A stretch of DNA of 64,000 bases from Adiantum capillus-veneris (Eukaryota > Streptophyta > Polypodiopsida > Polypodiales > Pteridaceae), in the NCBI GenBank assembly GCA_014529385.2, contig CM043966.1, forward strand, positions 99,742,087-99,806,086, read 5' to 3'. Under the pieces are notes generated by a model, which saw only the letters and a list, made by a program, of their open reading frames with translations, did not search any database and was not told the origin of the DNA. This document shows, in pieces, positions 32,728 through 44,872 of this stretch (the stretch's first letter is position 1; every line of letters begins with the position of its first letter). A program made the translations under genes and the position numbers.

Positions 32728-34664
32728 CTAGGCCTCGACGAGTGAGGCATCATCGATAAGATCTTGCACCGTATGATCGTCTATCTCTAATTGCAAACAT
32801 AAATCTGCCCCAACTCGTTGTGGCAGATTGTCTTCATCCATTGCATCTTCATCTACAAGTGTCAATTCTGGCTCGTCTGCGTCATCCCTCGTATATCTGT
32901 CAGCTTCCTCTGTCATACCTTCGTCCATCTCATCTAATGTCACAGTAGTATGGACGTCGTCTGACTGACTTTCCTCCAGGAGATCTTGCCCTTCAAATAC
33001 TTGTTTATTTCTTGGAGCAACCTGAACCACAAACCACCATTGTCGCTCTCAAGGGTCCAGTACAAAGACCACTTGCTCGCAATGTTCAGGGAGAGCAAAT
33101 GTGTCGCTCGCATTTGTCCAAGTCTTTGTAGAATCTATTTTCACAAGCTTGTTTCCATCTCTGCGTACCATTGCATTGCGACCAGAAGTAATCACCTTGA
33201 ACCACTTCACATCCAACAAAAACATCTCAAACCGCCTGAAGCTTACTTTCAGGATATCTGACACCAGACCACAGTAATCCAAGTTGCTAGTGCTCTCATT
33301 CGTGTCTCTAGCACTGGCCCTGCTCTTTTGCATGAAACTAACCATTACCCCACTATCAAACGTGTTTCTTCTGTTGTCAATTTGTTGTGTTCTGAAATGC
33401 TTTCCATGCGACCACAGTGCCATGTATGTATGATACTTCCAGTCACATCCAATAGCCAGCTCTTCCTCTTCTAGAGATATGGGTTCTCCGATCTGTCGAG
33501 CTGCTCTCACTGTCTTGTCCAACCATGCCATTGTAGGGAATTCAGGTAGAGGAGCGAGATAGTCTGGCAAGGGTAAGCCTCTAGTCGTTCGACTTCGCCT
33601 GAAATCCTGTCGCTCTAGATTGCGTCTCTCGTTCTCTTCTTCGTACCTTTCAAGCCATTTTTGCATCGGCGCTGAATTTAGTATACAGAACTTCATGATC
33701 TTTTCTCGCATGGCCAGGTTCATTTTCTTCGGCACCCCTTGCCCTTGCGGCTCCTCTCCCACCAGTCTTGCATCCTCCTCATCGCTCCACAGTCGAGGCA
33801 TTTCTGGGTCAGAAACGGATAGAAATTCGGTCGTCAATACAAGAGACTCTTGCACCAGCCATCCTTCTGCCATGATCCCCTCTGGACGCGCTTTTTGGCG
33901 AACAAAACCCTTAAGTGTTTTCATGAACCGCTCTAGAAAGAACAATATCCAACGGCTGTGGACTGTACCTGCCACTGCAACCTCATCTACTACATGGACG
34001 AGCAAGTGCATTTGGATAGTTAGGCAGCTCGTGGGTAGATACTTCTCAATCATGCAAACTGCCTCAATGGAGTTAGCCCTTGCGACTGCAATAGATTCCT
34101 CTCGTATCTCCTTGGAAGAGATCCACCGCACTAGCTCTGAAATCTTGTATATGCAGGTCCGCACTTCCTCCGTTAAACACCCCTTGATCGCAATTGGAAG
34201 AATGAATTGCAAGAACTTATGCCAGTCGTGCGATTTCAACCCTGGCAGTTGATCGTCACGGGTGAATGCTGTCTTGAGACATCGCATATATCCTGTTGGC
34301 GCCTTCATAGATTGAATGACGTGCCAACTTCCTCAACATGTCTTCAGGAGATAGGCGCACGGCTTCTGGTGCTGCTTCGTTCGCATTCTCCTTGCTTGTC
34401 TGGAAGAAGGCATCCAGCATCTCCTCCATGCCGTCGTCTTCTGTCTGTAAGCCCTTTTCTGCTTCCATCCGTGGCTCTATATTGGTCGGACCTTCACGCA
34501 TAATCTTTTCTCTCTCTCTCAGATGTAGGTGCTATGTCGCGGAAATCAATGCCCGTTCCGTAGGAGTCGTATCGCACTTGTGCACATGCTCATTACATAT
34601 CCTACGCTTGCGCAAGATTTGATACTTGCAAAGCGTGCACGAGCATGCAATATTTTCCTCCATG
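32728..34664 (-). pseudogene. CACTA TNP2 transposase remnant (zinc-finger start and DUF4218/DUF4216 end; core deleted)
   Basis: It reads right to left. At 34664-34540 a short frame has CSCTLC, then H and C, like the Transpos_assoc zinc finger. At 34501-34256 comes an acidic linker (EEMLDAFFQ). The TNP2 catalytic core should follow but is missing. Segment 34308-33049 starts with DUF4218-like sequence (residues about 20-170; IQMHLLVHVVDEVAVAGTVH) and continues into DUF4216-like sequence (LDVKWFKV). One in-frame TGA at 33049-33051 ends it, and the same frame continues at 33048-32728 (VVQVAPRNKQVF) to an acidic tail. It would be the catalytic transposase; as it stands it has no DDE core. Confidence 0.82.
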
Positions 34665-35186
34665 TTAGTTGATGACGTTGCCATCTACAATGATTATGAA
34701 TGTTGTTTTAATATATATATACATATATATACTCCTCACAATGTAAACTACCTCGCATTCTCTAGTCTTGCCCAATCTCCGTACACCTCGGTCCAGAGGT
34801 GTACGGAGATCAGGACCACCGGGTCAAAATCTCGTCTTTATTGGTCAAATCCTATATGGGTAGACACATACGTGCACTCCCAGGTGTACATGGTAATGCA
34901 TGTAGCAGACAAAACCCCTTTGCCTCTTTTAGTTCCATAGTTTCTTCTCTGTCTACGAACCCACCTGCTTCCATTCCGAGGTAGCTTGTCAGAGAAAGCT
35001 TTCCAATGCCGCACTTGATGAAAGCACAAGCCATGGAAGTTCTCAGCCCAATGAAAGTTTTCTACCTGATTGTAAACCGGACGGGGCCTCCATGTCCAAG
35101 CCAGAAGATAATGTGGAGATGGATGAGCAACTTGAGAAAGATTGAGAAGCCTTGCATGGTTCTTGCTCAAAAAAGTGATCTCGATC

Positions 35187-35216
35187 TCTCTTTCTCTCTC
35201 GATCTCACTCTCTCTA

Positions 35217-35281
<65 letters not shown>

Positions 35282-35367
35282 ATCTCGCTCTCGCTATCTC
35301 TCTTTCTCTCTCTATTTCCTTATTTTCCTATCTCTCTCTCTGTCTCGCTCTTCACTTCCCTACCTAC

Positions 35368-35435
<68 letters not shown>

Positions 35436-35520
35436 CTCTCTTTCTCTATCTCTCTATTTCCTATCTCTCTCTCTCTACTTACCTCTCTCTCTCTCTCGCT
35501 CTCTACTTCCCTATCTCTCT
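35187..35520. repeat. Compound microsatellite (CT)n-(TA)n inside the CACTA element
   Basis: Long TC/CT runs, including about 35220-35279, surround a (TA)n run at about 35393-35434. Confidence 0.95.
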
Positions 35521-35958
35521 ACTAATCGAACGAGCGACTGAGCTAGGGAGATCTAGACGTCCACGACTGCGGAGGACTACACAACAGCGAGAGAGGCTGC
35601 ATCAGAGGATCTAGCTAGGTCACTTTGGCTCGACATGCATAACGCCTGGTCAAACTACTCACCATGGAGGAGATTGATGAGATCCGCCAGCGACAGCTGC
35701 TGGATCTCCTATGATCTACCTATCCCAGCTAGCTGGTTTAACCGTTTAGTCCATACCCAGCAGTTTAGGATTCCATAATATTTTATTTTGTCATCTTCTT
35801 ACTCTGACTTTGTATCAGATCCATCACATTGTAACTTTCTTGTCTCATGTCTCATAGGTCACTTTGGCCTTTCGAAGACGTTAATATAACATTTCATTTC
35901 ATTTCTCTCTTTAATTATTTTTCTTTAATTTTAATTTCCTAAGCATACATTAATTCTC

Positions 35959-35997
35959 TATCTCTCTCTCTCTCTCTTTGATTACCTACACACACAC

Positions 35998-36037
<40 letters not shown>

Positions 36038-36050
36038 TACACACACACAC

Positions 36051-36090
<40 letters not shown>

Positions 36091-36103
36091 CACACACACA
36101 CAC

Positions 36104-36195
<92 letters not shown>

Positions 36196-36218
36196 TGTAG
36201 AGAGAGAGAGAGAGAGAG
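35959..36218. repeat. Compound microsatellite (CT)n-(AC)n and (AG)n
   Basis: CT runs alternate several times with ACACAC runs in a higher-order pattern of about 40-60 bp, ending in (AC)n at 36164-36193 and (AG)n at about 36199-36218. Confidence 0.93.
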
Positions 36219-36299
36219 GGGTTTGGGGGGGGGGCATAATACCTGCGCAGCAGGTGGAGGCCAAGATTTGAGCAGAGCGCAGGCGAAAATGGCCCCTGC

Positions 36300-36460
36300 T
36301 GCTCGCGGGTTTCGTTTTTTTCCCCTAAATTTTTTTGCGTCGATATACGCGTGGGAAGTAAAGCCTTTCCACGCATATATCGACGTACATTGAGACACGT
36401 ATATCGACGCGTATAGTGACGCCCGCTAATTTCGTTGATATACGCGCGTCGATATCTCCA
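36300..36460. repeat. Right subterminal repeats of the CACTA element
   Basis: Repeated CGTCGATATACGCG / CGCGTATATCGACG motifs in both orientations, matching the type at the left end. Confidence 0.75.
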
Positions 36461-36478
36461 TGTTGTGTTGTAGTGAAC

Positions 36479-39400
36479 TTGAGGAATATGCATGCCGTTC
36501 CAATTAATCAACCTTTGCTAAACACTAGGGCCCATAACACCTAGTGTGCATGCATTTAACAAAAAACAGATCCGAACCTGTATATCCATGGTGATCCTTG
36601 CCAATACTTATGACAAATGTTATGCACCTAGCACACATTAAAAAAGAATGTAAATAGTTCTGAAAAGAAAATAAATACTTTCAGTTGCAATCTTGTGCAA
36701 GCCTTGCTGAAACGTTTGAACCATAATAGAAGGTGAAACATTGATCACTTCTAGACAAACAATGAAACTTTTTTATTAACAACTTAGAGCCTTGCTATAT
36801 GTATAAACAACCATCTGTAATGTTGTTTAGTAGTACTTGTACCTGAACAAGTCATTCTAAATATCCGACAATTTTTTACCACTGAAATTGCTCTTGATAC
36901 ATCGTGCTAAAAATGGTCTAGAAAACAGATTTGACAAGCACCTAGGGACTTTGTCATGATACATAATTGAAATAATGGCGCCAGTGTAAGTCCAAAGACT
37001 CATATTCTCCACATGTGGAATATGTCTCATGTGAGGATGTGTAAAAAAGAACATCCGTCAAGTACAAGATGTATTTGTGTGTGGAGGTAACTCTAAACAC
37101 TCTGCGACAAGAGTGAGAGGGATCCTCATTCATTCCTCCCCACTGGCTAAACCGAACTCCTTGAGTCCCTAGACCATGTTGTATCCCATGTGACAACGTG
37201 TGCCAAATTGAATCCTACAAGTGGATTCATAACATTATAATGTAATTAGACACTACTGCCCAAAATACTTGTTTCGACATGCCCTTGGCATGGCCCTGGA
37301 ATATTCAAGTGTATTTAAATGACTTGAAAAAACCAAGCAATGCATACTAAAAACTGGAATAACACTAGATTAAAAAAGATGCGTACCTGGAGATTGAACT
37401 GAATATTCACTTACCCATAATCAAATACAGAGGAGCACGTCGTCCACTTGTGAAAAAACAAGCAACATTGCACTGGAAACCCTGGGTTTTGCCTTTGCAA
37501 TCCAAACCCTTTGATTAGAATCTACGTAGTCAAACCCCTTGGTAAGACCCTTTGTAGAAATTGCTCGACTAGCAGGTAACGATAACCAACATAGTCAACC
37601 GTGTACAGAATGATTGGAATCAACTTGAGAAGTTGAATTCGTCCGCTACCACGTGGTATATTGCGGACTTCTTTCCTTGAAGTATAAAGAGCATAGATCA
37701 AACTGCGATCCTCCATGACTATGGGGTGATTTAGTAAGCACCCACGGGGTCTTACCCCAAAACTATGCGTCCATAGATACTCGTAGTGCTATAGAGAGAG
37801 CAGGAGATCCACACAGGTGAAAGGCCTAGCTCTTATGGATAGCCATGCTGTCGTAGTGGTTTGTTGCATCTAAAATCCGTGGTAGAGATCAACTGATGTG
37901 AGTTTATAGTCATCAAAAACGCAACTCGAGCGTCGCACTAAAAACATGTAGTGCAAAAATGACACCCTAAACATCCATAATGACAAGACTCTTGCTTGTC
38001 CATTAACGTCGATGTGTACTCCACTGGGTGGATCTGTTGATCTTAAGAACAAGCACCCAAGGAATGCCAACAGTTGGGTCGTACCCGAGATCTGACAATG
38101 ACTCTTAGCCAGTGTGTGTGGCTCATATTCCTTATGGCAATTAGTGTTCAATCGACAAAACAATGAAGACTAATATAGAGGGCGTCTTGCCCGATTTCTA
38201 GCTGAGAGTTAGAGCACCTTGGCTCAGGCTGACTCCCAAACAAAACATGTATCAAAAGCTTCTCAAAAGGTTTTTATTATTCTGCAAGAGAAATAAGAGA
38301 GAGAGAGAATGTTGGGCTGAGGAACTTTCCTTAAGTTACTAACTTGTATATACTGTGCCCATGCTTGTGTGCATCTTATCCTATAAGCCTGCAACAATCT
38401 GACTGGATAACGCTCTCATCAGGAGAGGTAACACAAGTCACATCTTGCCTCACCCATCGTGTCGGGGACCGTGACTGTATGAGAATGACTTAATTATGGC
38501 ACTTTGCCTGTGAATTAAGTCTTTAAGTCTTAGATTTGGGTTCCTTTTAGTGTTCTTTTGTGTTGACAGCAACCAAAAAGCACGTTCAAACTTAGAAAGC
38601 ATGTTGAAAGAATTCAGAAGTTTCCTCGTCCTTGACAGAGTGTCTGGTGTTATAGCAGAAGCATAATTTATGAGGCAATGGAGTTGAGTCCACTTAACCA
38701 ACATGCCTTGCATGCAAAATTGTAATCCCTTGGCTACTATGATGGCCTCAAGCGTGAGAGCCGAAGCCATAAGTGCCTTGCATAGTCTGCATTGGTAGTG
38801 ATGCATCATAATGTGATGTCACCACACCTAAAAGGGGAACAAATTTCTAATCGTAACAGTTCCCCAAACTGGCGTGCCAATGCCCTTGATACCAAATCAA
38901 TAGGCAGTAGCGTGGCACGCGTGAGAAGCCTTCCTTCATGCGAACTTGTCAAAGCACTTTGCTTTACACAACCGACAATATTTTCCAAATGAAATGTGTA
39001 AACATGGAAAAATAAACAAAACTGAATATCGTCTAACCTGGTCATCCTGTTGTAATCCAGTTGCCTGGAGATGTCGGAAGAAAAGCTCCCTCAAATGTAA
39101 ATCATAACCCTCTCTGTTCCGCGAGAGAAAGTTGGCCGAAAATATCCTGCAGGCATATGGAGAACTTCCCCAAGGGCGTGTGCTCATAGCATACCCCAAA
39201 CGGGAAAAATCTTAATGTAAGAGTCGTCAATTGAAGTCTTGCTTCTCATAAATATGTTTGTGCTGATAGCCAACGAATGTGGCTGCAGATATCATAACAA
39301 AAAAGAGTCGACCGTGTCGAGCAATTTCAATTAAAATTGACCATACTGTGTGGTAAGCATCCTCTGTCAGCTGCAAGAAATAGTAAGAAGGAGTCGGCCA

Positions 39401-40755
39401 TGCCGAGCAACTTGCTGCCTTTAACAAGTCCAAAAATAGGCCGTGCATGTCTCCTTGAGATACTTACAAATTTGCTATGCTTTATCCTCAAATTGAACCG
39501 CTGATGAGCCGTGCTTCAGATCAAGGCGGTAGGTACTCAAGCCATGCTTGAGTCGAATGAGTAATTGAATCATTGGTCCTTGGTATACAATAAAATTGTA
39601 ATGCTTAAAATAATTGTCACAAGCCGTGCTTGTGCTCGGAGTGCCTTAAGTGTACTCCCCTTGATTGCATGCGAGCCTTGTAAGAAGGCAATGCAAGCCT
39701 TGCTTACCCGAAATGTTATGTAAATATCAAAGTAACAATGCAGCATACACATAATTCAGTTGCATGTGCAAATGATGATCATTCATGCTAGCAAAACCAT
39801 GCAAGTGAATGAATATTGATAACTTGTACAACAGACTTGCTGGGACAAGAATCATTCATCATATTCGAACAAATTTGCCGAACAATTTCAAAAACAAATG
39901 CATACCTCATTACTGACTCTTGCTAGCCGCATGGCCTATGTGGTAGCTTTTTCCATGATCCTTGCAACCTATGTTGAAACTTGAAGCTTGTCTCGCCCTC
40001 ATGTACTCGCATGGAGGTTGGTGGCAAGGCTTCTCTCATAATGCCTTGCCTTATGTGAAACTCATGGTGAAGAGCGATAATGGATCGTAAAGATAGTCGT
40101 GCTATCTTTCTTCATTATTAAAGTACTCCACCAGAATAAATTCACGGCTTTCGTAAGCAATCGCATGGCCACATGCGAACATGCATGCTGCATGCAGTCC
40201 GATCTGAGGAAAATACAGTGTTTGTGCACGCTCCATAGCGCCACGATTTTGCAATAGCCCCTGTGCTTGCAGTCATGAGGACCCTCCTTCTTCGTGCGGC
40301 AGTGGATTCCTTCCTACAGTGGGACAAGCCCCTTAGGGTGGCCTTAGGGCACCCTTAGGACGCCCACCATGTGTAAACATTCTTCCAAAAAAATGCATGG
40401 CGATGGTGGCCGTGTGCGCCAAGGAGCAGGAAAACCTCGCATCCACCACAGTGCCCAAATGGGGTCAGCGCAGTAATGGATTTCTTCCCTCTTGCCGATG
40501 CGCACGTTTCAAGCTTTAACCTTGGCCAATTCTGTGCAGGTCGACGTTGTCCCTTTCCTCCCTCGCTAGGGTTGCTGCACACACGGTAATTCGGTGCTCC
40601 TTGAGTTCGACGTCTTGCTTAGCGACCTTGCACACACAGTAGAGCTGCAATGTTTTCTTCTCCCCCATGGAAAGCATGCAAAAAAGCCTTTCCCAATCTT
40701 GAGGACCACGCCCTCCATAACTCGCAAGAGAGAGAGAGAGGTTGCATTGTTCTTC

Positions 40756-40841
<86 letters not shown>

Positions 40842-40904
40842 GACAAGAGACAAAAGACCTCATAATCGATCTCCTTCCCCCCTCCTCCATGGCTCCTCCT
40901 CCCT
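36479..40904 (-). other. Internal region of element K, no recognisable retroviral genes
   Basis: About 4.4 kb of moderately AT-rich sequence. The longest minus-strand frames (38809-38450, 39199-38936) match no family I know. Near 39043, CAG followed by GTTAG could be a splice donor, so a captured host-gene fragment cannot be excluded. A (GA)n run lies at 40759-40838. Confidence 0.4.
40759..40838. repeat. (AG)n microsatellite in element K
   Basis: Forty perfect AG units near the primer-binding site end of the element. Confidence 0.95.
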
Positions 40905-40919
40905 GAGCTCTGATACCAA
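40905..40919 (-). other. Primer-binding site of element K
   Basis: The complement reads TTGGTATCAGAGCTC and directly follows the CA end of the minus-strand 5' LTR; it fits initiator tRNA-Met. Confidence 0.85.
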
Positions 40920-41072
40920 TGTAAGATAGGGGGAACTAGAACCTTGGATTCCACCTCCCAACCACCCACTATATAGCATGGCTCCTAGCCCTTTTCCCTA
41001 GTTGGACTCCCTTTCCACACTGCCCAGCATGGCCTTGCCCTTGTCTAGTCTGGCCTTGCCGTTGTCCTGACA
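40920..41072 (-). repeat. 5' LTR of element K
   Basis: This 153-bp LTR has a 21-bp internal duplication relative to the left LTR. Confidence 0.87.
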
Positions 41073-41077
41073 GAGGA

Positions 41078-41661
41078 ATACTAGTGAAAACAAAAGGTGA
41101 CCAAAAAAGTCTAAGAGATGTGGGTGTCCATTCAAGGTGGTTGTGCAACACTTTCATGATGGAGACAAGGTGATTATCATGGTCCATGGCACTTATGAGG
41201 GGCGCTCGCTTGGTTCTGCATTGACCGCTACCAGTTGCCAGTGCATCCGACCATTGTTGCATGTTCCGTGGATGAATTGTTTCGACATTGGAGCATGCCG
41301 ACATGTTGCAAAACTCTCACGATCAAAGGGAAATTTTCACATAGAGAATGCATATGAGCTAGATTTCACATGTCATGCCAAGGGCAAACCCAGGGGGGGT
41401 CATGGACCAAGGCTAAGGGCCGGCTACATGGAAATAGGACGCGAGAAATGGAGCTTGCATGGCGGGCTTGACAACAGTGTGGGTACAGGGGGAAGGGGGT
41501 CGACCATCACCAAATGGAGTGTTGTCTGGCTCTATGTATTACACCGGCATGGGAGCAAAAACTCACTATTGCGGCCTTGGCAGCGGAAAACTGTGGAGGA
41601 CACCATCGTTCCATCTCTCTCTGTGCTGCAAAAAGGACATCACTGCATGAGTTTTTTTTGA
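41078..41661 (+). pseudogene. FAR1/MULE-like coding remnant, 3' part
   Basis: It continues the frame interrupted at 29655. After an in-frame TGA, KSKRCGCPFKVVV is followed by about 150 open codons (41137-41661) with HFHDGDKVIIMVHGTYEG, reminiscent of the second half of a FAR1-type zinc-binding domain. After about 41390 no conserved sequence is seen. Confidence 0.42.
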
Positions 41662-43560
41662 TCCCCCCCCTTACACACAAGTGGACGCCCTAAGTTGGGC
41701 ACCCCACCCAACTAAGACCTGCAACCCATGGCCAGGAGGAGCAGATTTTCTACCGGATTTTGTAAGCATCAGTAGTTTGATCGATGCAACGTCTGTGAAG
41801 CTTTGTAGCCTCGACATGAACAAATTTTCAAGCTCTTAGTTGCAGCCAACAGAAATGTTGCAGCCTTTGGCCTGTTTTGCTTACAGTCAAGGTTTGGCAA
41901 CTCAAGTCTCGACAATCTCAATGCCTATGCAAGAAGTATATGATGAGTTGGTTACTCATAGCGAACGGTCGGAAAAAACTCGTGCTAAATCCATGCAAGG
42001 CATGGTGCTAGTGGAAAATCTGGGCCTACAGGGAGGGAGGTTAATTTGCGATCTCACATCTTCATCATGAGTTTGCATGGGAACAAATGGGAATTTACCA
42101 CAAGGACTTTCTTGAGACGGGATGAGATGTAAATATCGAAGTAAAGTTTAAAAATTCTGCATTTCATTATATTTTGCAGATTGAATGGGCATGGATATCT
42201 GCCAATGAAAGTACAGGCAAGACCTGTGGTTGGTGAGGCACAGATGTTTGGCCTAGCCACTTCGTTGTTTCCATTCACAAGAATGGCAGGAATCTTTTGC
42301 TCTAGTTTGAAATTTTGAAATCGAACTTTGACTAGGTCATGGCTCCTAGGTAATTTTTTTTTTTGAGCTTAGTCGTTCAAGACATATCCAACGGGATTTC
42401 AAGGGTAAATGCCATCAATATTGGGCAATTATTGTAGGTGTTTTTAAGCTTTTAATACGGTGTATTACTCGACAAGGTCGACAATTGACAGGGTTAATTT
42501 TCTTCTACCTGTCTCGAGTATGACAATGCCATAAGATTCATCACGGGAGCAAGGCTCCATAGAAAGATAGTCAAGAAACTAGCTTGTGCATTACCTCAGC
42601 CACCACTATCTCTTTCATATATCCTCTTTGTGAAGTTAAGCGAAGGGAAAAAGAAAGGCTTTTAAGAGCATGGATCCTTGACTATATTTATGCATTGGGG
42701 GCATGGTTACTCCAAAGTAGTTATAGCTTGCCAGAGTGCATACAAAATACGTACACGAAGTACATTGAAAGCACATTCATGCCACACGATGCTCCAACTT
42801 CTGATGCTAGGGGCGGTGGTTACAAAATCAGTAGAGGTACCTTAAACTTAAGTTTCAATTTCAAGATTTTGCAATTCCAATTTGACTCAAATTTTATGCC
42901 TTTTGTTATGTGGGATTAAGTTCCAGTTGTGTATATACCTTGCCGTGTAGGCGAGGCCTTGGACATGTCATTATACATATGTGGGATCAAATTCTACAAT
43001 GTACATAGTGTCATATACGTAAGAACGGTTGCCACAGTTCCAGCCGTGTATATACCTTGCCGGCCAGGCGAGGCCTTGGACATGGCACTATTGCGTGATT
43101 TATCACATTTAATCATGCCCAATTTCTTTTAGAAATGTACATATGTCAAGTGCATTGAGATGGCACACTCATTTCACCCAAAAAATTAATGTGGACGATC
43201 TCGATAAAAAATAGCAAGTTTTGTACGTAGCTATAAATGATGCATCTAAAGTGATTGACAAGTGAAAAAATGAGGTTCAGCATGTAATTTTACCCCAATG
43301 CCTTTTTTTTTCACAAATTTAGGGACTGTTCCCAGCTTGTTTGGGCTTTTTACGAGGGGGAAATGGCATTTGTGGGCGATAAGTGGCCCAAAAAGGCCGT
43401 AAAGTGGTAAAAAATAACCCAAATTTGGCAAAAGATGGATCAAAATTATGCACCAACAACAATGGCTGTCATAAAATCTAATATCTAACCAACCCAAATT
43501 ATTTTATCATATTAAACTGATCATTTAATGTGGGATAATAAACGGGAACAAGGGTTAGAA
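41662..43560. other. No gene seen; AT-rich sequence with a duplicated 50-bp segment
   Basis: Short frames have no recognisable domains. A direct repeat (TGTATATACCTTGCCG, then AGGCGAGGCCTTGGACATG) occurs at 42921-42970 and 43036-43085, 115 bp apart. Confidence 0.5.
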
Positions 43561-43769
43561 TGTAGACATGTGCTTACAGATCTATCTCAACACGGGGCCA
43601 ATGGTAAAGGGGTCCAAATGAGAGATGGTATGTCAAAGAGCAAGGCTAGCTAATGGAGCTTAAAGACCTTAGGGTTAACTTCATTAAAGACCTCCAATGG
43701 TTAGTGTAAAAGTCCTTTGACCTTACACAAGCTAGGGATGTGCTTGAGGTGGGAACCCAGCCCAAGCTT

Positions 43770-43957
43770 GAGGTGCTTGCCGTGCTTGTTGACTACGGTA
43801 GTTGAGGTTCTTGTCGTGCTTGCTACCTAAGGTGCTTGAGGTTCTTGTCGTGCTTGCTGACTAAGGTGCTTGAGGTGCTTGCCGTGCTTGCTGACTAAGG
43901 TGCTTGAGGTGCTTAATGACTAAGGTGCTAAGGTGCTCCATGACTAAGGTGCTTCAG
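43770..43957 (+). repeat. 34-bp minisatellite
   Basis: Four tandem 34-bp units of the GAGGTGCTTGCCGTGC type start at 43770, 43804, 43838 and 43872, followed by shorter degenerate units. Confidence 0.9.
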
Positions 43958-44198
43958 GGGGTAAGGTGTTCAAAAAGTCAAAGCATATCCCTACTCATGA
44001 GGGGGCGAGCCCTCTTTGTAGGATCTAGAGAGAGAACACACACACCCTCACACAAGGCAAGCTTGGTACAAAGAAAGCAAATAGGACACTTGTCAAGCTT
44101 CTCTTCATGTTGCCCTCATAGTGTGCCTAAATCCTATTGGTTGGCCTCCCAAGGGATCCAATGATAATTTAGTTAGTTTAATTAAATTTTTATGGATT

Positions 44199-44379
44199 TA
44201 TCAAGTCCTCTCTCTCAAAGGGGAAAGGGAGACACTTGTCCCAAGGCTACCCTTGTTGCTTGATATGCACTAAGCATGTGATTGGCCAGGCTTGAGGAGG
44301 TCCAATCAAATGCAAGCTAGTGCTAAAAGAGGGGGTCGACCAAAGCAAGGAGGGGGACTAGCTTGGGGGGTTATACCCC

Positions 44380-44410
<31 letters not shown>

Positions 44411-44417
44411 ACACACA

Positions 44418-44458
<41 letters not shown>

Positions 44459-44690
44459 GTCCTCTCTCTCAAAGGGGAAAGGGAGACACTTGTCCCAAGG
44501 CTACCCTTGTTGCTTGATATGCACTAAGCATGTGATTGGCCAGGCTTGAGGAGGTCCAATCAAATGCAAGCTAGTGCTAAAAGAGGGGGTCGACCAAAGC
44601 AAGGAGGGGGACTAGCTTGGGGGGGTATACCCCCCCCCCCCCCCCCCCCCCACACTCTCTCTCTCTCTCTCTCTCTCTCTCATTGTGTGA
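44199..44690 (+). repeat. 254-bp tandem duplication with poly-C, (AC)n and (CT)n tails
   Basis: Copies start at 44199 and 44453 with TATCAAGTCCTC and are nearly identical. Each holds a 19-20 bp poly-C run followed by AC and CT repeats. It lies in the presumed 5' LTR of element G. Confidence 0.92.
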
Positions 44691-44872
44691 AGTGCAAAGT
44701 GCAAGAGCTCCATCTCCTTCTCCAAGCTTGTAGAGAAGTTGAGAGCCTACACCAAAACTCTTGGCTATGGAATGCAAGTCCAACCAAGAGCCATGCTCCA
44801 ATGCTTAAGCTTTCTATCTTCTCCATCTTCATTACTATGCTATTATGTATGCTATGCAAGAAGAGTAATGAT

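Larger units (their letters stand above)
30640..36475 (-). mobile_element. CACTA (En/Spm) DNA transposon, internally deleted, nested in element K
   Basis: The terminal inverted repeats are CACTACAACAAAAATAGG at the left and the complement of CACTACAACACAACATGG at the right. The 3-bp target duplication AAC is present on both sides (30637-30639, 36476-36478). Subterminal arrays of ATAGCGACG and CGTATATCGACG motifs sit near both ends. Genes on the minus strand are a TNP2 remnant and a TnpA-like ORF. The catalytic core of TNP2 is absent, so the copy cannot move by itself. Confidence 0.92.
29661..41072 (-). mobile_element. Element K: LTR retroelement with very short LTRs, no recognisable gag or pol, carrying a CACTA transposon
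   Basis: The ends are TGTAAGA...CCTGACA LTRs at 29661-29792 (132 bp) and 40920-41072 (153 bp). The target duplication GAGGA is perfect (29656-29660, 41073-41077). The element reads on the minus strand: the primer-binding site lies just inside the right LTR, and the polypurine tract TTTAAGGGGGGAGTAA (complement of 29793-29808) just inside the left LTR. Without the CACTA insertion it is about 5.6 kb. No retroviral protein motif was found inside, which points to a LARD-like non-autonomous element. Confidence 0.88.

Noticed and set aside
35006-36511. Long ORFs made of Ser-Leu, Arg-Glu or Thr-His repeats
   Set aside because: They are translations of CT, AG and AC microsatellites and occur on both strands.
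38450-38809. Minus-strand ORF considered as an RNase H-like fragment
   Set aside because: A faint ALTLEA.-IVAKGL pattern is not enough; catalytic residues are missing.
40516-40969. Ser-Leu-rich ORFs and the opposite Arg-Glu-rich ORF
   Set aside because: Microsatellite translation at 40759-40838.
43770-43957. Regular 34-bp repeats considered as a CRISPR array
   Set aside because: Units are contiguous with no unique spacers, in plant nuclear DNA; it is a minisatellite.
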